A stretch of 24,621 bases of DNA, taken from the NCBI GenBank assembly GCA_964586855.1, contig CAZPHO010000012.1, positions 1 to 24,621 on the forward strand, in the 5' to 3' direction. The translations under genes were made by a program, and so were the position numbers. A model generated the notes under the pieces. The model ran no database searches and was not told the origin of the DNA. It was given only the letters and a program-made list of their open reading frames with translations. The stretch comes from CAYLXN01 sp964586855. Its GTDB lineage: Bacteria > Patescibacteriota > Saccharimonadia > Saccharimonadales > Saccharimonadaceae. Numbering within the stretch: the stretch's first letter is position 1; each line of letters begins with the position of its first letter. This document shows positions 14,011 to 22,822 of this stretch, in pieces.

Positions 14011-14535
14011 CTAGTTTGAAGTTCCGCTGTCTTGGCAGAAGTAACCTGAACCTTCAAGTCGGATTCTAACCGCAAAAGCTCGCGCACCTGCGGATGAAGC
14101 TACGATATTCTCACCTGCGCAACGAACACCAGTGCCATACATAATAATATTGTGGGCTGGGTTGCCAGAAGCAACGATAGCGTTGCTACCATTCGCACCA
14201 GTTCCTTGTATGAAAGTATATTGAGCTCCTTGCGGATCCTCAAACTCACCAGTATCTTGCTTCATGTAGCTATTGACAAAGGCAGCTACACCAATATTAC
14301 CGGGGTCAGTACAAGTGGCGTTAGTGCAAGCTGGGACGACTCCTCGGTTATTGGTCTTATACTGTTCAATCTGTGACACTAATCGCGACATATCTTCGCG
14401 TCGAGCCGTATCACGCTGTGATCGCTGCAACGCTGGCAAAGCCACAAACACCATCAAGAAGATCAAACCAGCGATTGCTAGCACCAGCACAACTTCGATA
14501 ATCGTAAAACCTTTACGATTGTGCGGATTTTTCAT
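14011..14535 (-). CDS. pilA: Major type IV pilin
   Basis: The 174-aa prepilin has leader MKNPHNRKG, cleavage before FTIIEVVLVLAIAGL with Glu at +5, and a hydrophobic N-terminal helix continuing as an amphipathic helix to YKTNNRG. The globular domain has two Cys pairs by position: PACTNATC near 64-69 and VRCAGEN...GYFCQDS at the C-terminus, the latter resembling the disulfide-closed D-region of pilins. Several features suggest it is the main subunit: its size, its own -35/-10 promoter, a leader with a stem-loop and Shine-Dalgarno site, and a strong terminator just after. It sits directly downstream of pilC. Confidence 0.86.
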   Translation of the reverse strand: MKNPHNRKGFTIIEVVLVLAIAGLIFLMVFVALPALQRSQRDTARREDMSRLVSQIEQYKTNNRGVVPACTNATCTDPGNIGVAAFVNSYMKQDTGEFEDPQGAQYTFIQGTGANGSNAIVASGNPAHNIIMYGTGVRCAGENIVASSAGARAFAVRIRLEGSGYFCQDSGTSN

Positions 14536-14564
14536 ATTATTTTTCCTTTCTTTAATTGTTATTG

Positions 14565-14618
14565 AGCTTTGATAAAGCTTACGATTTTAAGTATAGCTGA
14601 GTTATTTTAGTTTGTCTA
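14565..14618 (-). promoter_or_regulatory. pilA promoter and 5' stem-loop
   Basis: On the minus strand the -35 is TAGACA (14618-14613), the spacer is 17 nt and the -10 is TATACT (14595-14590). The leader is about 48 nt. Near its 5' end AGCTTT (14579-14574) pairs with AAAGCT (14570-14565) around a 3-nt loop, and AAAGGA precedes the ATG. A 5' stem-loop like this often stabilises abundant mRNAs. Confidence 0.75.
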
Positions 14619-14625
14619 GTCTTTT

Positions 14626-15837
14626 TTAGACCCGAACTTTACCAACCATCTGATAAATCGGCATCAGCACACCACCGACCAAAACTCCAGCCACCAGAGC
14701 CAAGATCACCATCATAACTGGTTCAATTAGAGTCTGGATAGTTTTGATCTGAGCATCCAGTTCATCTTCGAAAACTTTGGCAGTTTTGCCCATCATTTCA
14801 TCAATCTGACCTGACTGTTCGCCAATTTTAATCATCTGTGGCACCAGCTCAATGATATATGGCTGGTCAGCCACGGCCGCTGATAGTGCTTTACCACCCT
14901 TCACCTTTTCAGCCGCAGCGTCAATACTTTTAGCCACGACGACATTATTAACTGAGGCTGAACAAATTTCAAGCGCATCGAGCATCGGCACACCAGTCGA
15001 TAGCAAAGTCTGACCAGTTCGCATAAACCGAGCCATGTATAGCCGACGAAACATACCCTTGAAAACTGGCATATTCAGCTTAAACGTGTCTTTAGCGACA
15101 ATTCCACCTTCAGTTTTAAAATACTGAAATAAGAACCAGCCACCCAAGCCCAAAACAGCCGCTAGCAGCCACCAAAAACGAAGCGTAAAGTTAGTTACCG
15201 TCACCAAAACATTAGTCAAAAATGGCAACGCCAGCCCCATATCATTATATAAAGCCTGCACTTGGGGCACCACCTGGAACATCATAAAGCCAATTACCGC
15301 TACAATCACCACCAAAACGATTGCTGGGTAAGTGAAGGCACTCCGAATCTTACTCATCATCTCAGCGTCTTTTTCCTCTTGATCAGCGATTTTGGCTAGC
15401 GCTTGGTCAAGTGTACCTGAAGCCTCACCAGCTTCGAGCAGCGACAAGTAGAGGCCATTAAACACCTCGGGGTGACTACCAAACGACTCACGCATGCTAC
15501 GACCAGCTTCAATTGAGGTTACTAGATCACTAACTACCTTTTTCATCGGCCTGGAGGCAGTTTGATCTAAAACAGTCCGCATCGCTTGAGAGATCGGCAA
15601 ACCAGCCCCAACCAAAGTCGCTAGCTGGCGCGTAAAGATTAGTCGATCTTTTGTGCCCACTCGATTATTAAGCTGGTCGATGATGCCCCCTGACTCCTCC
15701 ACCGCCTTGAGTTCAGGCGCAATTAAGCCCTGATCCAGCAGCATTTTACCAGCCACTCGTTCGTTTTGAGCCTTGACCTGTGACTTGACAACCTCACCAG
15801 TAGTCGGGTCTTTGGCAGTATAGTTAAATGTCTGCAT
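14626..15837 (-). CDS. pilC: Type IV pilus inner-membrane platform protein
   Basis: The 403-aa protein is a GspF/PilC polytopic platform that couples the cytoplasmic ATPases to pilin insertion and removal. It has two GspF repeats, each a helical bundle: FTRQLATLVGAGLPISQAM near 69 with LEAGEASGTLDQAL, and FMRTGQTLLSTGVPMLDALE near 270 with IGEQSGQIDEMM. Membrane segments are near 170-190, 215-238 and 375-395. The N-terminal tail reads YTAKDPTTGEVVKSQV, typical of the family. AAGGAGC is 8 nt before the ATG, and pilT ends 4 nt upstream. It is the last gene of the pilM-pilC operon. Confidence 0.94.
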   Translation of the reverse strand: MQTFNYTAKDPTTGEVVKSQVKAQNERVAGKMLLDQGLIAPELKAVEESGGIIDQLNNRVGTKDRLIFTRQLATLVGAGLPISQAMRTVLDQTASRPMKKVVSDLVTSIEAGRSMRESFGSHPEVFNGLYLSLLEAGEASGTLDQALAKIADQEEKDAEMMSKIRSAFTYPAIVLVVIVAVIGFMMFQVVPQVQALYNDMGLALPFLTNVLVTVTNFTLRFWWLLAAVLGLGGWFLFQYFKTEGGIVAKDTFKLNMPVFKGMFRRLYMARFMRTGQTLLSTGVPMLDALEICSASVNNVVVAKSIDAAAEKVKGGKALSAAVADQPYIIELVPQMIKIGEQSGQIDEMMGKTAKVFEDELDAQIKTIQTLIEPVMMVILALVAGVLVGGVLMPIYQMVGKVRV

Positions 15838-15841
15838 AAAT

Positions 15842-16912
<1,071 letters not shown>

Positions 16913-16926
16913 TTTTCTCCTTTTCC

Positions 16927-18699
16927 TTAAACAATATCCGACGCCACTCGGTTAACTTCCTCTAATGTTGTCACTCCGCTGAGAGCTTTGAGATAGCCAT
17001 CTTGACGCATGGTTACCATCCCCTGCTGAACGCCCATTTCGTTGATTTGGCCACTAGTTGCAGTTTGAATAATTAAATCTTCAACTTCTTGGGTAATATC
17101 CATCACTTCATAAATACCAACTCGACCCTGAAAGCCAGTTGGGTTTTTGCGAGTTCGCTCACCGCTATAAAGCTTGTAAGCCTGTTCGCTGTAAAGCGGC
17201 AAGTTTTCGTAGCCTAATGTTTCAGCGATATGTGCTTGTTCAGCCGCAGTTTTGGGCAACAAATTCCCGACTGTAGCATTGATCATCTCGGTTTCAGGAT
17301 GAGTCGAGTCGCGCTCTTCTTTTTTGTCAACCAGTCGACGCACCAAGCGCTGACCAATCACGGTATTGACGGTCGAGGCAATCAAATACGGCTCTACCCC
17401 CATGTCCAAAAGCCGCGGCAACACGCCAGCCGCTGAGTTGGTATGCAAAGTTGAGAAGACTAAGTGTCCAGTTAGCGCCGCTTGAATCGCCAAGCTAGCA
17501 GTTTCTTCGTCACGAATCTCACCGACCATGACTACATCTGGATCCTGACGCAAAATTGACCGCAGTCCAGTCGCAAACGTTAGCCCAACTTCAGTGTTAA
17601 CCTGAATCTGATTAACGCCTTCGATTTTATACTCAACTGGATCCTCAAGAGTGATGATATTAATCGAATCGTCCCAGATCTCCTTGATCATCGCATATAA
17701 AGTCGTGCTTTTACCCGAACCAGTCGGACCAGAAGTTAGAATCATCCCGTTTGGCTGGTGCATACCTTTACGAATCGCCGCCAAAGCCTGGCCCTGAAAG
17801 CCCAATTCCTCTAGCACGTATTCGGTGCCGGTCTTGTCAAGTAGACGAATCACCACTTGCTCGCCCCAAACTACCGGACTAATCGCAATACGTAGATCAA
17901 CCTGACTGCCAGCGACTTCGATCGTGAACTGACCATCCTGAGGAATGCGGTGTTCATCGATTTTTAGATTGGATAAAATCTTGATTCGACTAACCATAGC
18001 TGGTTCAATCGATTTTGGCAGTTGCATAATTTCTCGCAGCACGCCATCAACCCGACAACGAATCTTGAGTGAATCTTCCTGAGGCTCGATGTGGATATCG
18101 CTAGCTTTCGACTTGACTGCAAACTCGAGAATTGTATAAAGCGCTTTGGAAATCGGTGAGTCTTGAGTTAAGATTTTGACATCATCTCGCTTGGCAGCCT
18201 CAACAGCCTGCTGCTCACGCTGCGAAGCGGCGGCGGCCGCATCAACTGCTGAAAAGTCAGCTCCGTATTGGCTAAGGACATGTCGAATTCCCTGCTCTGA
18301 AGCCATGAAAACCTTGACCGGTCGCTGAACCAAGCTCGACAAATAATCAACTGCCTGAACGTTATCGGCATCGAGCATACCGACCGCTAGTCGCCCACTA
18401 ACTTCAGCCAGCGGCACTGACATCGTTCGTTCAGCAATATCACTCGGCATCAGTGCCAAAATATCTTGACTGATTAGCACATCCGTCAAATTGACGTATG
18501 GCAAGCCAGAAATAATCGACACAATATGAGTAATCGTTTCCTGATCGGTTAATTTACTATCAACCAGATGCTTGATAATCGATTGACCTTTTTCGGCCGC
18601 GGCCTTCCTGGCCGCCTCCATATCAACAGCCCGAACCAAGCCCTCCTCAACCAGTAGCTTAACGATCTGCTCAATTGTTTCTTGGTTTAAAGTTGCCAT
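16927..18699 (-). CDS. pilB: Type IV pilus assembly ATPase
   Basis: The 590-aa ATPase powers pilin polymerisation. The N-terminal MshEN/GspE_N-type domain (about 1-150) includes YVNLTDVLISQDILALMP. The motor domain has SKASDIHIEPQ near 195, Walker A GPTGSGKSTTLYAM near 327, ITLEDPVEYKIEGVNQ, Walker B DPDVVMVGEIRDEET, His box TGHLVFSTLHTNSA, and GRVGIYEVMDI near 535. The four-cysteine zinc site usual between the His box and GRVGIYE is absent: the insertion of about 60 residues contains no Cys. There is no clear Shine-Dalgarno site; the preceding small gene stops 21 nt upstream. It is followed by pilT. Confidence 0.95.
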   Translation of the reverse strand: MATLNQETIEQIVKLLVEEGLVRAVDMEAARKAAAEKGQSIIKHLVDSKLTDQETITHIVSIISGLPYVNLTDVLISQDILALMPSDIAERTMSVPLAEVSGRLAVGMLDADNVQAVDYLSSLVQRPVKVFMASEQGIRHVLSQYGADFSAVDAAAAASQREQQAVEAAKRDDVKILTQDSPISKALYTILEFAVKSKASDIHIEPQEDSLKIRCRVDGVLREIMQLPKSIEPAMVSRIKILSNLKIDEHRIPQDGQFTIEVAGSQVDLRIAISPVVWGEQVVIRLLDKTGTEYVLEELGFQGQALAAIRKGMHQPNGMILTSGPTGSGKSTTLYAMIKEIWDDSINIITLEDPVEYKIEGVNQIQVNTEVGLTFATGLRSILRQDPDVVMVGEIRDEETASLAIQAALTGHLVFSTLHTNSAAGVLPRLLDMGVEPYLIASTVNTVIGQRLVRRLVDKKEERDSTHPETEMINATVGNLLPKTAAEQAHIAETLGYENLPLYSEQAYKLYSGERTRKNPTGFQGRVGIYEVMDITQEVEDLIIQTATSGQINEMGVQQGMVTMRQDGYLKALSGVTTLEEVNRVASDIV

Positions 18700-18720
18700 A
18701 GGCTATTAATCTTTATTTTA

Positions 18721-18969
18721 CTAGTCCTCGTCTTTATCTTTGTCCTGATCGCCATTGCCTTGATTAAGAATAATCTCAACTGTTGGATTGATTGTTTTTT
18801 CATTAAAATCAACTACCCGCAAATCTTTGAGATCACCGTTAACCGCCTGGAGGGTTGGAACATTGGCCTTGCTGCCTGATTCACCAAACAGCCAACCTAC
18901 TATAAAAAAGGCGCCGAAGAAAGATATAGTTGCAACTAAAATAACAGTGGCGATTTCACTACCTTTCAT
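18721..18969 (-). CDS. Small single-pass membrane protein in the pilus operon
   Basis: The 82-aa protein has an N-terminal hydrophobic helix (about 6-28, TVILVATISFFGAFFIVGWLF), a short outer domain (PTLQAVNGDLKDLRVVDF...) and a very acidic tail of Asp and Lys. Its start overlaps the pilO stop as TAATG with GGAG 8 nt before, so it is translationally coupled. It lies between pilO and pilB, where PilP might be expected in diderm clusters. It lacks a lipobox, so it is not a PilP lipoprotein. It could be a reduced alignment-complex subunit; the family is not recognised. Confidence 0.72.
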   Translation of the reverse strand: MKGSEIATVILVATISFFGAFFIVGWLFGESGSKANVPTLQAVNGDLKDLRVVDFNEKTINPTVEIILNQGNGDQDKDKDED

Positions 18970-19682
18970 TATTTTTTCTCCTGATTGTTAATGGTTTTGC
19001 TATCGATTGTTTTCTGACCTTTAGTAATGTCAATTTTGTGTTCAAAGAATGTATGCCCAGTCACCTGCAGCCAGCTAATATCACCCGAGCGCTCCAGTGT
19101 CAGCATATCAACGTGCATCGGCCGGATTGACTGCTCAAGATTGACCATCGCTTTCTTCAAATTATCAAGCGTTCCTGCAATCTTAAACGAAAACAGGTTA
19201 GTTTTACCAGTTTCGGTAACTTCTCCAGCCGTGATTGAATCAGCAGTTTCGGAGCTTGAATCATCTACCGTCAATTCCACCGAGATCGATTCGACGTTTG
19301 CGCCAGTGCTAGAAAGCAATTTGCGCTCAAGGCTTGATCCTAAAGCTGCCGAGTTGCCATAAATCGGCATGGCATCATAAATAACTGCTAGCGGTTTCTG
19401 ATCAGCATTCAAGCGATTATCAATCAAGCCTTTGTTCAAAGCCAGATCGCCGACCGCTTTGTCGAGCGACTCAGCCGCTTTAAGGTTATTAGTTGCTGTC
19501 TTGTTGGTCTCTTTTAGGTCCGTGATCACGAGATTGTTAAATTGCAGCTTCTTGAATAAATGCCAAGAAATTGACATACTAACTCCAAATACAAGCGCGG
19601 CCACGACCACTGCCGTAAACATCGTTCGGCCAGCCTGGGAAATTTGTTGGCGCTTTTTGGTTGGTTTTTGAGATGTAGCCAT
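18969..19682 (-). CDS. pilO: Type IV pilus alignment protein PilO-like
   Basis: The 237-aa bitopic protein has a basic N-terminus (MATSQKPTKKRQQ), a membrane helix at about 22-42, a coiled-coil-prone stretch to about 85 (LVITDLKETNKTATNN), then a ferredoxin-like outer domain. This is the PilO/GspM layout, though sequence similarity is weak and position after pilN carries much of the call. I start at the ATG at 19682, one base after the pilN stop, with GAGG from the pilN end serving as ribosome site. The frame is open a further 29 codons, but that extension would lie inside pilN. Confidence 0.75.
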   Translation of the reverse strand: MATSQKPTKKRQQISQAGRTMFTAVVVAALVFGVSMSISWHLFKKLQFNNLVITDLKETNKTATNNLKAAESLDKAVGDLALNKGLIDNRLNADQKPLAVIYDAMPIYGNSAALGSSLERKLLSSTGANVESISVELTVDDSSSETADSITAGEVTETGKTNLFSFKIAGTLDNLKKAMVNLEQSIRPMHVDMLTLERSGDISWLQVTGHTFFEHKIDITKGQKTIDSKTINNQEKK

Positions 19683-19683
19683 T

Positions 19684-20532
19684 TTAGTTAGCCTCCTCGT
19701 TCTCGTTTTGCTTGTCGTTTTCAATTTGCTCTGGTGTGCGCTCGACGAGCATACCTTCGATTCCGACATTAGAATCAGTAACGTTCATCGATTTGTCTGG
19801 TGCCTTAATCACTAACCGCTGCTTTGACGGGTCGTCTTTGTCATGAAATTGATTCGCAAACAAGTTTTCGTTGACAATAAACCGGACTGTAAAGAGCGTA
19901 ATTTTCTGACCAGCTGAGTCATTGCTATAGGCAATCGCATTGACCAAACCAACTCGATCAGTGATTCTCTCTGTTACTGGCTGATCATCATCGTCAGGAT
20001 ACTCAAGACTAGTCCGTTCAATTGTCTTGCTCAGTTTTTCATAGTCGCTGTAGTTGGGGGTCTGCCCTTCGAGCGTAATTGAATTACTAGCGTCATTATA
20101 ACTAATTTTCGAAAACTTAACTGTGCTCCCCTTGGGCACAATAGCAGCAATTAGCGTAAATAAGCGTGAAGTAATCGGCTTAGCCTGATGATCGGTGTTT
20201 AGCAAGTTAACTTGATTCTGAATCGTAACCAAATCCTGAACTCCTGGGATGGCTGTAAACTGTTCATAACTTTTATCGATTCGATTGCGCAAATCGCCCA
20301 TCCGCAGATTTTGATAAACAAACGTATAAATTACTAATAACAGCAATAGCCCAACTGAAGCCACACTAGCGATTGCCGCAACTGTGATTACAAAATTGCG
20401 TTTGCGCTGAGCGTCAAGCAGCTGCTGTTTGACGTCTGGAACGAGATTGACCTGAATCGGAACCTGAACCGCGCCTTGGCCACCAGAATTCCCTTTTGAG
20501 AGAAATGGTAGTGATATTTTTGGTAAATTCAT
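19684..20532 (-). CDS. pilN: Type IV pilus alignment protein
   Basis: The 282-aa bitopic protein has a short cytoplasmic N-terminus ending in the VNLVPD motif near 27-32, which in PilN proteins binds a groove of PilM, followed by a membrane helix (about 48-72) and a periplasm-facing coiled coil and ferredoxin-like domain. The C-terminal tail of about 50 residues is acidic and Asn/Glu-rich and longer than usual. AAGGAGG lies 8 nt before the ATG and the pilM stop is 1 nt upstream. Confidence 0.88.
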   Translation of the reverse strand: MNLPKISLPFLSKGNSGGQGAVQVPIQVNLVPDVKQQLLDAQRKRNFVITVAAIASVASVGLLLLLVIYTFVYQNLRMGDLRNRIDKSYEQFTAIPGVQDLVTIQNQVNLLNTDHQAKPITSRLFTLIAAIVPKGSTVKFSKISYNDASNSITLEGQTPNYSDYEKLSKTIERTSLEYPDDDDQPVTERITDRVGLVNAIAYSNDSAGQKITLFTVRFIVNENLFANQFHDKDDPSKQRLVIKAPDKSMNVTDSNVGIEGMLVERTPEQIENDKQNENEEAN

Positions 20533-20533
20533 C

Positions 20534-21586
20534 TTAAGGCCTCCTCTGAGCTAAGCCAACTGCGACCGCAAACTCATTGCCGATGTTGGCCAAAGTCTGC
20601 TGCTGATTCTGAGTCATGTTAATGTTGTGCCACGGCGTCTCGATAGTGGTGGCGATGTTGGTATTGTTGGCGATATAGTTGTTCATCATCGGAATCGTCG
20701 CCGCATAGCCAGCTGCCAAAATTCGCCCAATCTGGGCTTTAGTGTAGCGATTTTGGAAAAATTTGGTTGATTTTGTCAATTCACTAGCGAAATTATCCAA
20801 CGTGCTTTCTAGCGCATGGTAAACTCGCCCATCCAGCTTGTCTGGCGCCAGCCCAAACCGCAAGATAAATTGTCGGGCTTGGTCTTCTTTGACGTTGAGA
20901 TTGGTGGCAGCTACTTTGGTTAATGAATTCAGACCCATCGGGATTGAGCGAACTAATCGCGGCACTCCGCCGTAAGTCACCACCAAGTCAGAAGTGTTTT
21001 CACCTAAATCAACGATGAAGTTGGCCGCGGTTTGATCCAGTGTGTCGAGCGCTCGCACCAGTGCAATCGGGTCAGGCTCGGCAGCGATCACGTTGTAGCC
21101 TAGGCTCTCAACTAACTCTAGCCTGTCTTCACTGTATTCCACAGATACGCTAGAAATCAAGACTTCGAGTTGGTTTTCATCACGCAACGACCCTCCAAGC
21201 AGCGCCCAGTCGTATTTAGCCTCATCAATCGGAATCGGAATATACTGGTCAGCCTGATACTTCAGCGCTTTGCTCAAGTCAGACATTGATTGATTTGGCA
21301 CATCAATGATCGTCGTGTAGGTCTTTGACGACGGCAAGCCAATCGCGACATTATTGGTCTTAATTCCACTCTGACCAACTGCCGTTCTGATAATCTCACC
21401 TAATTTTTCACGACCAGTCCTCGAGTCGCTCATTGCTGTTTGAATGTCAATCGGCGCATAGCCAAAATGCTTCAATGTATATCCACTTTGATGGTTGGTG
21501 CCTCTACGAGCCAATTGAACCACTCGGACTGAACTGGTGCCAATATCTAGACCAAAGAAGTCGCCCACGCTTTCTAAAATTTTCAT
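20534..21586 (-). CDS. pilM: Type IV pilus actin-like protein
   Basis: The 350-aa cytoplasmic actin-fold ATP-binding protein anchors PilN and the assembly machinery. The phosphate-1 loop reads FFGLDIGTSSVRVVQL near 8-23. LKYQADQYIPIPIDEA is the typical PilM segment near 107. The phosphate-2 region ANFIVDLGENTSDLVV is near 190, and the adenosine region is ILAAGYAATIPMM near 290. I start at the ATG at 21586. The frame extends 14 codons further, but that stretch holds a consensus promoter (-35 and -10) whose start point is only 2-3 nt before this ATG. It opens the seven-gene operon pilM to pilC. Confidence 0.92.
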   Translation of the reverse strand: MKILESVGDFFGLDIGTSSVRVVQLARRGTNHQSGYTLKHFGYAPIDIQTAMSDSRTGREKLGEIIRTAVGQSGIKTNNVAIGLPSSKTYTTIIDVPNQSMSDLSKALKYQADQYIPIPIDEAKYDWALLGGSLRDENQLEVLISSVSVEYSEDRLELVESLGYNVIAAEPDPIALVRALDTLDQTAANFIVDLGENTSDLVVTYGGVPRLVRSIPMGLNSLTKVAATNLNVKEDQARQFILRFGLAPDKLDGRVYHALESTLDNFASELTKSTKFFQNRYTKAQIGRILAAGYAATIPMMNNYIANNTNIATTIETPWHNINMTQNQQQTLANIGNEFAVAVGLAQRRP

Positions 21587-21595
21587 ACTGACTTG

Positions 21596-21624
21596 ATTAT
21601 ACATAAACATTTTCAAAATCGCAA
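21596..21624 (-). promoter_or_regulatory. Promoter of the pilM-pilC operon
   Basis: On the minus strand: -35 TTGCGA (21624-21619), 17-nt spacer, -10 TATAAT (21601-21596). The ATG is 9 nt beyond the -10, so the mRNA is predicted to be leaderless. Confidence 0.88.
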
Positions 21625-21639
21625 CCATCGCTTCACAAC

Positions 21640-21669
21640 AAAAATCCCCAATCGATTAGCCGATTGGGG
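21640..21669 (-). terminator. Terminator after the 131-aa protein gene
   Basis: On the minus strand CCCCAATCG (21669-21661) pairs with CGATTGGGG (21654-21646) around a 6-nt loop, then ATTTTT. It separates this gene from the pil operon promoter 16 nt beyond. Confidence 0.9.
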
Positions 21670-21682
21670 CAGTAGTTAGTTG

Positions 21683-22078
21683 CTACCGATTTAAAGGAGT
21701 TAAAAAGTTTTTAGCTCGTCTTAAAAACCAAAACTTTCTCTCGGGTGAATCAATACAGGAACGCTTGAGATGATAATATTCAGCAATCGCCATAATCTCG
21801 TCCTGAGCGCTTAAGATTCTGCTCAGATGGTAGTCAAAATAATTACAAATAATAAATTTGTCCACAACTGTCAATTCCTTGTCTTCATTTAAGCGCCTGA
21901 TCAGTCGCTTGTTCTCCTGCTCTGAATCGCTCTGACTCCTTTTAAGCTCTTCAAGGCGCTTGATTGGGTGACTTAGGTTCACTGGGTCATATTTAATATA
22001 ACCTTTTTCAGCCTGCCTCACTTTGCCAGCCTGTCTTTCGATTGCTAGTTCGAGCCAAGTTTTTGCTTCAAAAACCAT
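21683..22078 (-). CDS. Unknown 131-aa helical protein
   Basis: No family recognised. The protein is charged and mostly helical, with a coiled-coil-like stretch near 38-68 (KRLEELKRSQSDSEQENKR) and a basic, aromatic C-terminus (FWFLRRAKNFL). No membrane segment or signal peptide is seen. AAAGGAGG lies 9-10 nt before the ATG. It is monocistronic, with promoter, structured leader and terminator of its own. The leader is nearly the same as that of the 156-aa gene upstream, which suggests shared control. Confidence 0.72.
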   Translation of the reverse strand: MVFEAKTWLELAIERQAGKVRQAEKGYIKYDPVNLSHPIKRLEELKRSQSDSEQENKRLIRRLNEDKELTVVDKFIICNYFDYHLSRILSAQDEIMAIAEYYHLKRSCIDSPERKFWFLRRAKNFLTPLNR

Positions 22079-22085
22079 CTTATTG

Positions 22086-22122
22086 TCCTCCTTTGTAAAG
22101 TTCGTTAGCGCCCTTGCGCCAA
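22086..22122 (-). promoter_or_regulatory. Structured 5' leader of the 131-aa gene (copy A)
   Basis: On the minus strand TTGGCGC (22122-22116) pairs with GCGCTAA (22111-22105) around AAGG. CGAACTTTACAA and AAGGAGGA follow. The same order (GC hairpin, CGAACTTT, ACAA, AAGGAGG) recurs at 22792-22760 before another gene. The hairpin ends 10 nt before the ribosome binding site. Confidence 0.65.
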
Positions 22123-22150
22123 AAGCTTCCTACCACATAGTAGTCAAGTT

Positions 22151-22178
22151 ATTATATAATTTTTTCAAAAATAATCAA
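22151..22178 (-). promoter_or_regulatory. Promoter of the 131-aa gene
   Basis: On the minus strand: -35-like TTGATT (22178-22173), 16-nt spacer, -10 TATAAT (22156-22151). It would give a leader of about 66 nt holding the hairpin and Shine-Dalgarno site. Confidence 0.6.
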
Positions 22179-22207
22179 TAAAAACCCTCTCAGTTAGCCT
22201 GAGAGGG
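22178..22207 (-). terminator. Terminator after the 156-aa protein gene
   Basis: On the minus strand CCCTCTCAG (22207-22199) pairs with CTGAGAGGG (22193-22185) around a 5-nt loop, followed by TTTTTATT. It ends both the mRNA and the candidate 3'-derived RNA. Confidence 0.92.
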
Positions 22208-22275
22208 AGTCTTAAGGAGGAAGCCAAGGGAGACCCGTCGGGACTAGTTGTGGGTGTCTAGTCTCTCCCCTGGCG
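22180..22275 (-). ncRNA. Candidate 3'-UTR sRNA with an anti-Shine-Dalgarno motif
   Basis: Between the stop at 22284 and the terminator lies a strong hairpin. CCAGGGGAGA (22273-22264) pairs with TCTCCCTTGG (22233-22224), stacked on GACTAG (22263-22258) with CTAGTC (22247-22242), with a 10-nt loop ACACCCACAA and an 8-nt one-sided bulge. Then comes an unpaired linker with TTCCTCCTTAAG and finally the terminator. Hairpin, C-rich linker, terminator is a common sRNA plan. The linker is complementary to AAGGAGGAA, the ribosome site of this same mRNA. No separate promoter is obvious, so it would arise by processing of the mRNA. Confidence 0.45.
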
Positions 22276-22283
22276 TGAGAAGG

Positions 22284-22754
22284 CTAAGCTATTGAGCTTG
22301 CGACCGACTGCATGTCTTCGACATATCGAGCCAGGAGGGCTACATAAGTGCAGTCGTCAAGCGACTCTGATTTCAAGGCCAACGTCAGGTCGATCAGCAG
22401 CCTCTGGTTAAGCAACCGACCTCGCTCAAAGGCCAAATCGGCCAGCTCAATAGTGGTGGTTATGGCCGTTTTACCGGACAGGAGATGATTAGAAAGCGAG
22501 CCAAGTTCATTCTCTAACTGAATTAATCGAGTGTTAATAGTTCTATTTTTCTCTTCTAATTCAAACCCTTCTTGGTTTAACAGCGGCTGACAATCAACCG
22601 CCCAACTATCTCGCAAAAACATGAAACTCAAGTCACTATCCAGTTCCTGACTAACAGCCGTTCTTAAAAAACTAGCTATTGCCTGGTCCTCTTCTGCCCC
22701 TTCGTCCGGCAATGTTGCTAAAATTTCATCAAAATCTTGTTTCGTCACCAACAT
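22284..22754 (-). CDS. Unknown 156-aa acidic helical protein
   Basis: No family recognised. The protein is acidic and helical, with a central coiled-coil-like part near 68-92 (LEEKNRTINTRLIQLENELG) and no membrane segment or signal peptide. I start at the ATG at 22754, which has AAGGAGG 5-6 nt upstream. The frame extends to an ATG at 22823, but that codon overlaps the -10 box. Its leader matches that of the 131-aa gene, its 3' UTR is strongly structured, and it ends in a good terminator. Confidence 0.72.
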   Translation of the reverse strand: MLVTKQDFDEILATLPDEGAEEDQAIASFLRTAVSQELDSDLSFMFLRDSWAVDCQPLLNQEGFELEEKNRTINTRLIQLENELGSLSNHLLSGKTAITTTIELADLAFERGRLLNQRLLIDLTLALKSESLDDCTYVALLARYVEDMQSVASSIA

Positions 22755-22759
22755 CTTTT

Positions 22760-22816
22760 CCTCCTTGTAAAAGTTCGTTGCGCTAGGCGCAAAGCTCATC
22801 GCTACGCTGAGCGATT
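22760..22816 (-). promoter_or_regulatory. Structured 5' leader of the 156-aa gene (copy B)
   Basis: On the minus strand ATCGCT/AGCGAT form a first hairpin (22816-22799) and TTGCGC (22792-22787) pairs with GCGCAA (22783-22778) around CTA. CGAACTTTTACAAGGAGG follows. The second hairpin and everything after it parallel copy A at 22122-22086. Confidence 0.65.
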
Positions 22817-22822
22817 CCGTCA

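Noticed and set aside
21587..21628. Upstream extension of pilM by 14 codons
   Set aside because: The extension spans the -35 and -10 boxes of the operon promoter.
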